NCBI GenBank assembly: GCA_040393065.1
Contig: JBEBUW010000014.1
Coordinates: 1-64,000, forward strand
DNA: 64,000 nt
Direction: 5' to 3'
Source: JACCWM01 sp040393065
Lineage (GTDB): Bacteria; Myxococcota_A; Bradymonadia; Bradymonadales; Bradymonadaceae
Of the stretch, positions 52,653-60,576 are shown piece after piece; positions within the stretch are counted from its first letter, which is position 1; each line of letters opens with the position of its first letter. The notes beneath the pieces were generated by a model. That model was not told where the DNA came from, did not search any database, and saw nothing but the letters and a program-made list of their open reading frames with translations. The translations under genes were made by a program, and so were the position numbers.

Positions 52653-54131
52653 ATGACATTTTACGAAGCAGCAATCGAGGTTCTGCTTAAAGCAGGCCGT
52701 CCCCTGCATTTTAAAAAGATTACAGAAGCAGCCATTCAAGAAAATTTGCTTTCTCATATCGGCAAGACGCCGGAAATTACGATGGGCGAGCGATTGAGTC
52801 AGGAGGTCAAGCGCCAGGAGGATTCTCCGGTCGTTTGTGTGCGTCCTGGCGTTTATATGCTGCGCGAAGAATTTATCGATCGTTTGAAGGAAGAAGCGCG
52901 TTTGCGTCCGGCGCGTGTGCTGGCGCCGCGTCCTCGTGAGGGGCAGGGTGCCAAGGCCGTGCAGGTGAGCGATTCGTTGACGGAAGCTGGCAGCCAGCAA
53001 AGCGAGGTCAGCGAAGCATCGGAGAGCCAGGGCAATGGTGGTCGCCGGCGTCGTCGCACCCGGGGTGGTCGCGGAGATCGCGAACGTCATGACCGTCAGG
53101 AGCGAAACGGCGCATCGGCTCAGACTGCAGCGAGCGAAGAGGCTGCCGCAGTGGCAGCTGATGTGGAGGAAGTAGTTTCTTCCGCAGCTCCGGCACCGAC
53201 TTCGGAAGTGCGTGAGGTGCGGGAATCGCGCGATGGTCGTGAATCGCGTGATCGTGATGGCGGTCGTCGCCGTGGTTCGCGTCATGGTCGTGATGGCGGG
53301 CGCGATGCTGAAGTGGCGGATGCGCCGCTTGAGCAGAAGCATTTGAGCCAGGGGCCGGTTCGGCTGGATGGCATTGCAGAAGCGGCTGTGACGGTGCTGC
53401 AGGATGGCAAGGTAGCGCTGGGCGTCAAAGAGCTGGCCGAGGAAATTTTCAAGCGGCGACTGGTGCGTTTCCATACGCATAATGCGGCGGCGACGGTGCA
53501 GGCAGCGCTTGCGAACGACAACCACATGCGGAGCTTGCGCGGGCATCGTGCCTTGTTTGTGCAGTATGATCGCGAGCGTTGGGGGTTGAGTGAGTGGGGA
53601 TTTTCCCCGGTCGGCGTGCGCAAGGAGCAGCAGATTTTGAGTCTGGCGGAGGAGATTCGCCAGGATGCGCTCAGTCATCTCGGGCAGGCGTTGCTTTCGA
53701 CCAAGGCCGAAGCGCTGGAGCATCTGGTGCTGACGCTGTTGGAGCGCAAAGGCTATCGGAATATCAAGGTTTCGAAGCGTTCGGCGGAAGGCGATGTGTT
53801 TTTCACGGGCGACTGGCATCACGGGTTGAGCGAGATCCGGGTTTGCATCGAAGTTGTCGGTGATAATCAGCGCGAGCTGGGCAGTGATGCGGTGACGGAG
53901 CTTCGCAGCACGTTGCATCATTATTCGGCAAGCGAGGGTGTGATCATTCACCTGGGCTCGATTTCGTCGGCGGCCGTGAAGGAAAGCCGTGAGGAACGAC
54001 TTGCCCCGATTACGTTGATCGACCGGACGACCTTTGTCGATATGTTGAGCCGTGAAGGCATCGGCGTAAAAACGTATCAGGTGCCGGTGACGCTGGTCGA
54101 TATGGCATTTATTGATGACTTGAGCGAGTAA
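52653..54131 (+). CDS. Two HARE-HTH domains, RG-rich linkers and Mrr-like nuclease-fold domain
   Basis: 492 aa. Residues 1-72 match a HARE-HTH winged helix (TFYEAAIEVLLKAGRPLHFK to GVYMLREEF). Residues about 85-230 are disordered, with RRRRRTRGGRGDRERHDR- and GRRRGSRHGRDGGRD-type clusters. A second HARE-like domain fills about 240-320 (LDGIAEAAVTVLQDGK to RWGLSEW). The end (about 350-475) resembles an Mrr-type restriction fold (ALEHLVLTLLERKGYRN, SEGVIIHLG, ITLIDRTTFVDML), but the catalytic E/QxK Lys is missing (VCIEVVGDN). It precedes lipB by 8 bp. A chromatin- or RNA-linked role is likely; nuclease activity is doubtful. Confidence 0.75.
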   Translation: MTFYEAAIEVLLKAGRPLHFKKITEAAIQENLLSHIGKTPEITMGERLSQEVKRQEDSPVVCVRPGVYMLREEFIDRLKEEARLRPARVLAPRPREGQGAKAVQVSDSLTEAGSQQSEVSEASESQGNGGRRRRRTRGGRGDRERHDRQERNGASAQTAASEEAAAVAADVEEVVSSAAPAPTSEVREVRESRDGRESRDRDGGRRRGSRHGRDGGRDAEVADAPLEQKHLSQGPVRLDGIAEAAVTVLQDGKVALGVKELAEEIFKRRLVRFHTHNAAATVQAALANDNHMRSLRGHRALFVQYDRERWGLSEWGFSPVGVRKEQQILSLAEEIRQDALSHLGQALLSTKAEALEHLVLTLLERKGYRNIKVSKRSAEGDVFFTGDWHHGLSEIRVCIEVVGDNQRELGSDAVTELRSTLHHYSASEGVIIHLGSISSAAVKESREERLAPITLIDRTTFVDMLSREGIGVKTYQVPVTLVDMAFIDDLSE

Positions 54132-54139
54132 GTGACGGC

Positions 54140-54880
54140 ATGAAACTTATCCGACTTCCTGTGGTGCCGTATGGCCAGGCACTGGCGCTGCAATTGCAGC
54201 TACGAGAGCGTTTGCAAACGCGTACGGGGCATGATGGGGAGTCGGTAGGTTATCTGCTGGTATTACAGCATCCGCCTGTGATTACGCTGGGCAAGCGTGG
54301 AACGGTGTCGGCGCTCTCGGCGCCGGGTTGGGTGCGCGAGCAGGGCATTGAAGTCTATAAAATCGATCGGGGCGGAGAGGCGACGTATCACGGGCCGGGC
54401 CAGATGGTGGTGTATCCGATTGTGCGTCTGGATGAGCTCGGGATGGGTGTTGCCGATCTGGTGCGCGGGCTGGCGAGCTGTATTGGAGCGGTGCTGGAGA
54501 ACTATGGCGTGTCAGCGGCCTATGATCCGGAGATTCCCGGGTTGTGGACGCAGGGCGAGGCGCTCTCGCGTAAGATTGCGAGCGTGGGGATGCGTGTATC
54601 GGGCGGGGTGACGACGCATGGTGCGGCGGTGAATCTGGTCAATGATATGACTGCGTTTCAGATGTTTACGCCGTGCGGTATGCCGGGAGCCCCGATGGCG
54701 CGTTTGCTGGATTATCGCGCAGCCGATGAAGATGCCGGAGCACTTTATGAGAGTTTCGAGAACGATTTTATCGCGCAATTTGAGACGTTTGCTGCGCATG
54801 CGCTGGAACCGTTGCAGGTGGAGTTGCCGGGCGAAGAAGCGTGGGTTGCGGCGGAATCGTTGGATGCGCTGATTTTTTGA
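54140..54880 (+). CDS. lipB: Octanoyltransferase LipB
   Basis: 246-aa enzyme transferring octanoate from acyl carrier protein to lipoyl domains of 2-oxoacid dehydrogenases and GcvH, the first step of lipoate synthesis. The RGGEATYHGPGQ motif and the KIASVGMRVSGGVTTHGAAVN segment contain the conserved His and Lys residues. The catalytic Cys is in FTPCGMPG (near 176). Located 8 bp after the HARE-HTH gene on the same strand. lipA is not nearby. Ends at a bidirectional terminator. Confidence 0.93.
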   Translation: MKLIRLPVVPYGQALALQLQLRERLQTRTGHDGESVGYLLVLQHPPVITLGKRGTVSALSAPGWVREQGIEVYKIDRGGEATYHGPGQMVVYPIVRLDELGMGVADLVRGLASCIGAVLENYGVSAAYDPEIPGLWTQGEALSRKIASVGMRVSGGVTTHGAAVNLVNDMTAFQMFTPCGMPGAPMARLLDYRAADEDAGALYESFENDFIAQFETFAAHALEPLQVELPGEEAWVAAESLDALIF

Positions 54881-54907
54881 AGATAGAGAAGTTCGTTCTG
54901 GCAAAAT

Positions 54908-54950
54908 AAAAAGCCCGGCGCCTGTCCTGAAGACGGGGGCCGGGCTTTTT
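54908..54950. terminator. Bidirectional intrinsic terminator
   Basis: AAGCCCGGC at 54911-54919 pairs with GCCGGGCTT at 54939-54947, with A run on the left and T run on the right. It lies between the convergent lipB and murA genes. Confidence 0.85.
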
Positions 54951-54981
54951 TGTGGAAGCAAGGTGGAGCGGAATCCAATAA

Positions 54982-56292
54982 TTAGCGGGCGGCGGAGTCA
55001 ACGGGTTGGCGGATGACGCTGGCGCCGAGGGCGTTGAGTTTTTTATCGATGTTTTCGTAGCCGCGGTCGATCTGGCGGACGTTGTAGATGGTGCTGGTGC
55101 CTTTGGCGCAGAGTGCGGCGATGAGCAAGCTCATGCCGGCGCGGACGTCGGGGGATTCAAGGGTGGCGCCGATGAGATTGCTTTTGCCGATGACGATGAC
55201 GCGGTGGGGGTCACACATGACGATTTTGGCGCCCATGGCGATAAGCGAGTCGACGAAGAACATGCGGCCTTCGAACATTTTTTCGAAGAAGAGCACGCTG
55301 CCGTGGCACTGGGTGGCGACGGTGATGGCGATGGACATCAGGTCGGTGGGGAATGCGGGCCAGATGGCGTCGTCGATTTTGGGCATGGCGCCGGCGTGGT
55401 CGTCGCGGATGACGAGTTCTTGATTGCCGGGGACAAAGAGGTTGTGCTGGTTGTTGGCCTGGCGGATGTCGGTCTGGATGCCGAGTTTCTGGAAGACCAG
55501 GCGGATCATGCGCAGATCCTGAGGGACGACGCCTTCGATGGTGAGTTCGCTGCCGGTGACGGCGGCCAGTCCGGCGAGGCTACCGATTTCGAGGTAGTCG
55601 GGACCGATGGTGTGGTCGCAGCCCCAGAGGCCTTTGGCGCCTTCGATGGAGAGGGTGTTGGTGCCAATGCCGTCGATGCGCGCGCCCATTTTGGAGAGCA
55701 TGTTGCAGAGTCCCTGGACGTGGGGTTCGCAGGCGGCGTTCTGGATGCGGGTAGTGCCTTTGGCGGCGACAGCAGCCATGATGGCGTTTTCGGTTGCGGT
55801 GACGGAGGCTTCGTCCATGAAGATATCGTCGCCTTGCATGCGCGGGGCTTTGAAGTGGTAGCCGGCCGGCGTGGTTTCGATGGTGGCGCCGAGTGCTTCG
55901 AGGGCTAAAAAGTGGGTGTCGAGACGGCGTCGACCGATGACGTCACCGCCGGGAGGGGGAAGTTTGCATTCGCCTTTTCTGGCGAGCATGGCGCCTGCGA
56001 AGAGGATGGAGGCGCGGACTTTGCGGCAGAGCTCGGAGTTGAGCTCGATTTTTTTGATGTTTGCAGATTTTACTTTGACGACATTGGGTTCGACCCATTC
56101 GTAATGGCCACCGAGATCGGCGATGACTTCGAGCATGACTTCGACGTCGGCGATCCGGGGGACGTTGCGAAGAGTGACTTCTTCATCGGTTAAAAGGGTT
56201 GCAGCAAGGCAGGGAAGTGCTTCGTTTTTGCTGCCTCCGGGCCGAACGCTCCCGCTGAGCTGCTTTCCACCTTCGATGATAAACTTTTCCAT
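54982..56292 (-). CDS. murA: UDP-N-acetylglucosamine 1-carboxyvinyltransferase MurA with Cys-to-Asp active site
   Basis: 436-aa enzyme for the first committed step of peptidoglycan synthesis, adding enolpyruvate from PEP to UDP-GlcNAc. Lys22-Asn23 (GGSKNEALP), the catalytic Asp317 (AFPTDLMS) and Arg in DVRAGMSLL are present. The loop that normally reads GGCxIGxRP reads GGDVIGRRR, so the residue corresponding to E. coli Cys115 is Asp117. Asp at this position is known to keep activity but block covalent fosfomycin attack. Single gene. Confidence 0.95.
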   Translation of the reverse strand: MEKFIIEGGKQLSGSVRPGGSKNEALPCLAATLLTDEEVTLRNVPRIADVEVMLEVIADLGGHYEWVEPNVVKVKSANIKKIELNSELCRKVRASILFAGAMLARKGECKLPPPGGDVIGRRRLDTHFLALEALGATIETTPAGYHFKAPRMQGDDIFMDEASVTATENAIMAAVAAKGTTRIQNAACEPHVQGLCNMLSKMGARIDGIGTNTLSIEGAKGLWGCDHTIGPDYLEIGSLAGLAAVTGSELTIEGVVPQDLRMIRLVFQKLGIQTDIRQANNQHNLFVPGNQELVIRDDHAGAMPKIDDAIWPAFPTDLMSIAITVATQCHGSVLFFEKMFEGRMFFVDSLIAMGAKIVMCDPHRVIVIGKSNLIGATLESPDVRAGMSLLIAALCAKGTSTIYNVRQIDRGYENIDKKLNALGASVIRQPVDSAAR

Positions 56293-56535
56293 GTACGTCT
56301 CGTATTAAAAAAATGTTGTCAAAAGCTCTCTGCTGGCCGAAAGCATGGCTTGCGCTAAAAACCTGCTTGATCGGCGGGGCGTTATGTAGCACGAGCGGAG
56401 ATCAGGGACAATAGGCGGGAATTGTTGCAAGGGGTGGTTGTGGGTTGGTTGGCCTGGATTTTTGTTGTTTGTAGTATGTTTATTGTTGTGCCGTGTGCTC
56501 GGTGAAGGAAGTCTCTGCGACGAAGGAAAATCAGT

Positions 56536-57840
56536 TTGAAGAATACAGTCCGGCCCAAGCTTTTTCGTGATCCGATTCACAATATTATCGCGTTCGATCT
56601 GAATGATGAGGTCGAACGCGTTTTGTTTTCGCTGGTGTGTACGCGGGAGTTTCAGCGGTTGCGTCGGATTCGGCAGTTGGGTTTTGCGAATCTGGTGTAT
56701 CACGGCGCGGAGCACAGTCGTTTTTCGCACAGTCTGGGGGTGGCGCATGTGGCGCGGCGGATGCTGAATGCGCTGAATTTGAAGCTCAGTGATGAGGATC
56801 GGCTGGAGGTTCTGGCGGCGGCGCTTTTGCATGATCTGGGGCACGGGCCGTTCAGTCATGCGTTTGAGACGGTGACGGGGACTTCGCATGAGCGGTACAG
56901 CGAGCAGATAGTGCTCGATCCGGCGGGCGAAGTTTTTGGTTTGCTGGAGAGTGTGGCGCCGGGGATGGCGGAGCGTGTGGCCAGGTATTTCGGGGCGCGA
57001 GAGGATTTTCCCAGGGATCGGCAGGTTTTTCGGGATATTGTTTCCAGTCAGCTCGATGCGGATCGGCAGGATTATATTTTGCGCGATGGTTTTGCGACGG
57101 GCGTAAAGATCGGGCAGTACGATTTTGAGCGTATCCTGGCGATGTTCATGGTGTATCAGCGAGCGGAGGCGGATGGCAGTGTTTCGACGCGACTGGCTGT
57201 GAGTTACAGGGCGCGCGAGGCGGTGGAGGATTATCTGATCGCGCGTTTTCATATGTATAAGCAGGTGTATCTGCATAAAACGGTGCGCGTGGCGGAGAAA
57301 ATGCTGGAGGCGGTGCTGGGGCGTGCCGGTGAGCTTCAGAAGCAGGGCGATGTGACGGTTGGAGCGGGCGTGAATCCGCTCCTGATGCGGATGTTGGGCG
57401 GGCATCATTTGAGTGCGGCCGAGTATTTGCAGCTTGACGATACGGACATCTGGTCGGCACTGAAGCTATGGAGTTTCAGTGCGGATGATGTGCTGCGGGA
57501 GTTGAGCGAGGGGCTTTTGCATCGGCGTTTGTATAAGATTTTGGATCTGGATCAGAGTGATCCGGTGTTGGTGGCGCGCACGATTGATCGGGCAAGCGAG
57601 CTGGCGTTGGAGCGCGGTCTGGACCCGACGTATACGGTGTTGGTAGATCGGGCGCGGGATACACCGTACACGCCCTATGATCCGACGCATCCGCAGGCGG
57701 GCGCTCATATTCCGATTGTGGAACGCGATGGCAGTGTGGTTCCGATTGAGCTGGGCAGCGATATTATTCATCTGCTCGGGCGCGATAGTTATCACATGGT
57801 GCGTTTGTGCTTGCCGGGATATTTGCGCGATCTTCTCTAG
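56536..57840 (+). CDS. HD-domain phosphohydrolase (dGTPase-like/YdhJ family)
   Basis: 434 aa with TTG start after AAGGAAAA. Metal ligands of the HD fold: His in HSRFSHSLG (near 63), HD in LLHDLGHGPFSH (near 103) and the later Asp in QLDADRQDYI (near 175). The order H...HD...D is that of HD superfamily hydrolases related to SAMHD1 and bacterial dGTP triphosphohydrolases, in which GLARIRQLG-like QRLRRIRQLG precedes the HD. Whether its substrate is a dNTP or another phosphate is not shown. Followed immediately by the 42-bp minisatellite. Confidence 0.85.
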   Translation: MKNTVRPKLFRDPIHNIIAFDLNDEVERVLFSLVCTREFQRLRRIRQLGFANLVYHGAEHSRFSHSLGVAHVARRMLNALNLKLSDEDRLEVLAAALLHDLGHGPFSHAFETVTGTSHERYSEQIVLDPAGEVFGLLESVAPGMAERVARYFGAREDFPRDRQVFRDIVSSQLDADRQDYILRDGFATGVKIGQYDFERILAMFMVYQRAEADGSVSTRLAVSYRAREAVEDYLIARFHMYKQVYLHKTVRVAEKMLEAVLGRAGELQKQGDVTVGAGVNPLLMRMLGGHHLSAAEYLQLDDTDIWSALKLWSFSADDVLRELSEGLLHRRLYKILDLDQSDPVLVARTIDRASELALERGLDPTYTVLVDRARDTPYTPYDPTHPQAGAHIPIVERDGSVVPIELGSDIIHLLGRDSYHMVRLCLPGYLRDLL

Positions 57841-57857
57841 ATTTCTCGTTTTTTTGG

Positions 57858-58109
57858 CAAAGTAGTTACCCGAGGTGTTGGGGAACCTGTTCTGGCCGGC
57901 AAAGTAGTTACCCGAGGTGTTAGGTAGCTCATTCTGGCCGCCAAAATGGTTACCCGAGGTGTTAGGTAGCTCATTCTGGCCGCCAAAATGGTTACCCGAG
58001 GTGTTAGGTAGCTCATTCTGGCCGCCAAAATGGTTACCTGAGGTGTTAGGTAGCTCATTCTGGCCGCCAAAATGGTTACCTGAGGTGTTGGGGAACGACT
58101 TTGGCGAAA
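57858..58109 (+). repeat. Six-copy 42-bp minisatellite
   Basis: Units start at 57858, 57900, 57942, 57984, 58026 and 58068, each with the core AAANTNGTTACCYGAGGTGT followed by TNGG and a GGCCG spacer end. Inner units 3 and 4 look identical, outer units differ, and unit 6 is truncated at its end. The period is 14 codons, and neither strand has stops through most of the array, so spurious ORFs appear. It starts 18 bp after the stop of the HD gene. Confidence 0.95.
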
Positions 58110-58173
58110 ATAACGGAAATTATAGTTGCCGGGGGGAGCTTTCTGACGTGTGCAGGATAAATTAAAACAATTT

Positions 58174-58884
58174 TCAGGGGGCGGGGAGCGAGTCGCGGAC
58201 GCGCTGGTCTTCTTCGAAGATGAATTTGAGGAGGTCGAGCGCGTGTTCACCAGCGAAAAGAGTGATTTCCAGGCCCAGGGCCAGGCCGCCGGCGTAGCCT
58301 TCCCAGGGCTTTGCGGAAAACTGGTTGGCCAGGTTACGGCCTTCCATCATTTCGCGGTAGGGAAGTTGTCCGTAACCGCCGTAGAGGCGGACGGCGAATG
58401 CATTGTGTTGATAGTAGGTGATGCCAATATCGGCCCACCAGTCGGGGTGAGCGGTGAGGGCTGCGGCGGCGCCGGTCCAGATTTCGAGACTGTGGCGGTG
58501 GTGCATGGTGCCGGGGTATTGCCAGCGGCCGCCACCTTTGAAGTTGTAGAGGCTGAGGAGGGGGATATCCAGGCGGAGGGCGCGAAATTCGCGGTTGGCT
58601 TTGTTACTGAAGTGTCCGGTTGGTTTTGCGCTTCCGGTTAGCTCGGTGACGGCGCCTTCAAAGGGCAGGGCCAGGCGGAAGTAGCGGAAGTCGGCGACAA
58701 TGCCGAATTCGATGGCGGAGGCGGTGCCCTGGATTTCGCCCTGTTGGCCGTGCATGGTCGGGGTGGAATGCACGCGTTGGTGGCGGCCGCCGACGACGCA
58801 GCCCGCGAGTGCGAAGCTCAGGCCAAGGAGCAGGAACAGTCGGCTCATGGGGGAGATCTGGCGAGGAAAGCGGCAGGGGAACAT
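58174..58884 (-). CDS. Outer-membrane-type lipoprotein of unknown function
   Basis: 236 aa from ATG 58884 (CGGAAG six bases before); a start at 58848 is possible and gives 224 aa. Lipobox FALAGC at Cys29. The mature part (VADFRYFRLALPFEG, WWADIGITYYQHNAFAV, GLALGLEITLF) alternates aromatic and polar residues as in a small beta-barrel or beta-sandwich. No family recognised. Single gene, ending 65 bp after the minisatellite. Confidence 0.6.
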   Translation of the reverse strand: MFPCRFPRQISPMSRLFLLLGLSFALAGCVVGGRHQRVHSTPTMHGQQGEIQGTASAIEFGIVADFRYFRLALPFEGAVTELTGSAKPTGHFSNKANREFRALRLDIPLLSLYNFKGGGRWQYPGTMHHRHSLEIWTGAAAALTAHPDWWADIGITYYQHNAFAVRLYGGYGQLPYREMMEGRNLANQFSAKPWEGYAGGLALGLEITLFAGEHALDLLKFIFEEDQRVRDSLPAP

Positions 58885-59081
58885 GAGACTTCCGGAGGGG
58901 GCTGGGATAGAACGGCGAAAAACTGCGTATGCAGGGCCGACTGTGTTGTAATAGCACGAGAAAGACGTGAATAATATGCGGGAAATGGGTGCAAATTGGT
59001 GGATTGATCCTCTTGACACTTCGGGGGCCAATCCTGTCAGATAGCGCCAACAAAACTTGGGACTTCGCAAAGGACGGCAGC

Positions 59082-60533
59082 ATGGCAAGTACGACACAAT
59101 TCTGGCTTAATGACAGGCTGATCACGACATCGGCTCCGGCTGGAATGCTGGTTCTGGATTATCTTCGGCGTCAGGCTCGCCTGACGGGCACAAAAGAGGG
59201 CTGTAAGGAAGGCGACTGCGGGGCGTGCGCGATTCTGGTGGGTGAGTTGGGCGCGGATGGTCGGATTCGTTATCAGCCGGTGACTTCGTGTCTGGTGCCG
59301 CTTGGTGAGATGCACGGCAAGCACGTGGTGAGTATTGAAGGCTTTAATGGGGAGGAGCTTTCGCCGGTTCAGGATGCGATGGTCGCGCGTTGTGGCGCGC
59401 AGTGCGGTTATTGTACGCCGGGTTTTGTGGTGTCGATGTCGTGGTATCTGATGAGCGAGCAGGGTGCGCCGCAACGTGCGGGTATGAAGCGCGCAATCAG
59501 TGGAAACCTATGTCGTTGCACGGGGTATGCGTCGATTCTGCGTGCCGGCGATGATTTGATCGAGGCTTTTGGTGAAGGCGGCAAGTGGGAACCAATCTGG
59601 CAGGCGCCGGATCGGATTGTGGCGCTGGCCGAGGCAGGCATGATTCCGGCGTATTTTGCGGGGATGTCGGAGAAGTTGGCGGCGATTGAGCCGTTGCCGG
59701 TCGAAGAAGAAGCAGAGGCTGCGCCGGCTGCGTTTCATGTGGCCGGCGGCACGGATTTGTACGTGCAAAAAGGTGAGGCTGTTGCGGCGTCGCCGGTTCA
59801 GATTTTGAATCATCACCCGGAAATGAAGGGGATTCGGCTTGAGGGCAATACGTTTCGTGTGGGCGCGCTGACGACGTTTGAGGAGTTCGGCGCGGATGAG
59901 CGAATCGTGGAAATGATCCCGCGGATTCAGGATTATTTGCGTCTGATCGCGTCCTTGCATTTGCGAAATCGGGCGACGTTGTCGGGTAATATCATCAATG
60001 CTTCGCCGATTGGCGACATGACGAATCTGATGCTGGCGCTGGATACGGATCTTGTTTTTGCCGAAGAAGGCAGTGTGCGCGTGGTGCCGATGAAGGAGTT
60101 TTTCAAAGGCTATAAAGTCTTTGATAAGCGTCCCGGCGAGTTGATGACGGAGCTGGTGTTTCCGAAGGCTTGCGAGCGCACAAAAATTCATTTTGAGAAG
60201 GCTTCCAAGCGTAAGCACCTGGATATCGCGACGGTGAACAGCGCGATCAAGATTCGGACGAATACGGACGGTGTAATCGAGGCCGTGAATCTGACGTTGG
60301 GTGGTGTGGCGGCGACGCCGTTGTGGCTTCGTGAGACAGCGGAATATCTGGTGGGGCAGTTGGTGTCGCCCAAGACTCTGCGTCATGCGCTGCAGATCGT
60401 ACAGGATGAGATTTCGCCGATCAGTGATGTGCGCGGTTCCGCGGATTATAAGCGTCTGCTGGCGCGTCAGTTTGTGATTGCGCACTTTGTGGAGCTGTTT
60501 CCGGACAGAATGCCTGTCGAAGAACTCGTATAA
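59082..60533 (+). CDS. xdhA: Xanthine dehydrogenase-family small subunit, [2Fe-2S] plus FAD domains
   Basis: 483 aa from the ATG at 59082 (AGGA eight bases before). The N-terminal ferredoxin fold has CKEGDCGAC (about 40-48) and, with the alpha-helical second cluster domain, CGAQCGYC and CRCTGY. The FAD domain follows at about 215-385 (AGGTDLYVQKG, LRNRATLSGNI). It is the XdhA-type subunit of an Mo-hydroxylase that acts on xanthine, hypoxanthine or related N-heterocycles. First gene of xdhABC, 43 bp before xdhB. Confidence 0.92.
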   Translation: MASTTQFWLNDRLITTSAPAGMLVLDYLRRQARLTGTKEGCKEGDCGACAILVGELGADGRIRYQPVTSCLVPLGEMHGKHVVSIEGFNGEELSPVQDAMVARCGAQCGYCTPGFVVSMSWYLMSEQGAPQRAGMKRAISGNLCRCTGYASILRAGDDLIEAFGEGGKWEPIWQAPDRIVALAEAGMIPAYFAGMSEKLAAIEPLPVEEEAEAAPAAFHVAGGTDLYVQKGEAVAASPVQILNHHPEMKGIRLEGNTFRVGALTTFEEFGADERIVEMIPRIQDYLRLIASLHLRNRATLSGNIINASPIGDMTNLMLALDTDLVFAEEGSVRVVPMKEFFKGYKVFDKRPGELMTELVFPKACERTKIHFEKASKRKHLDIATVNSAIKIRTNTDGVIEAVNLTLGGVAATPLWLRETAEYLVGQLVSPKTLRHALQIVQDEISPISDVRGSADYKRLLARQFVIAHFVELFPDRMPVEELV

Positions 60534-60576
60534 TTTTAATAGAACCGCCTGAACTTCCTTGAATGAGAAAAAGAAC

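Noticed and set aside
52382..52690. 102-codon plus-strand gene before the HARE-HTH gene
   Set aside because: Overlaps the HARE-HTH start, lacks a Shine-Dalgarno, and the composition is not gene-like.
55006..55908. 300-codon plus-strand open frame over murA
   Set aside because: Antisense to murA; composition dominated by Asp, Gly and Val without a fold signature.
57858..58109. CRISPR array
   Set aside because: The whole 42-bp unit repeats; there are no unique spacers.
57837..58250. 137-codon minus-strand frame through the minisatellite
   Set aside because: The peptide is only the 14-residue repeat translation with a random tail; no start signal.
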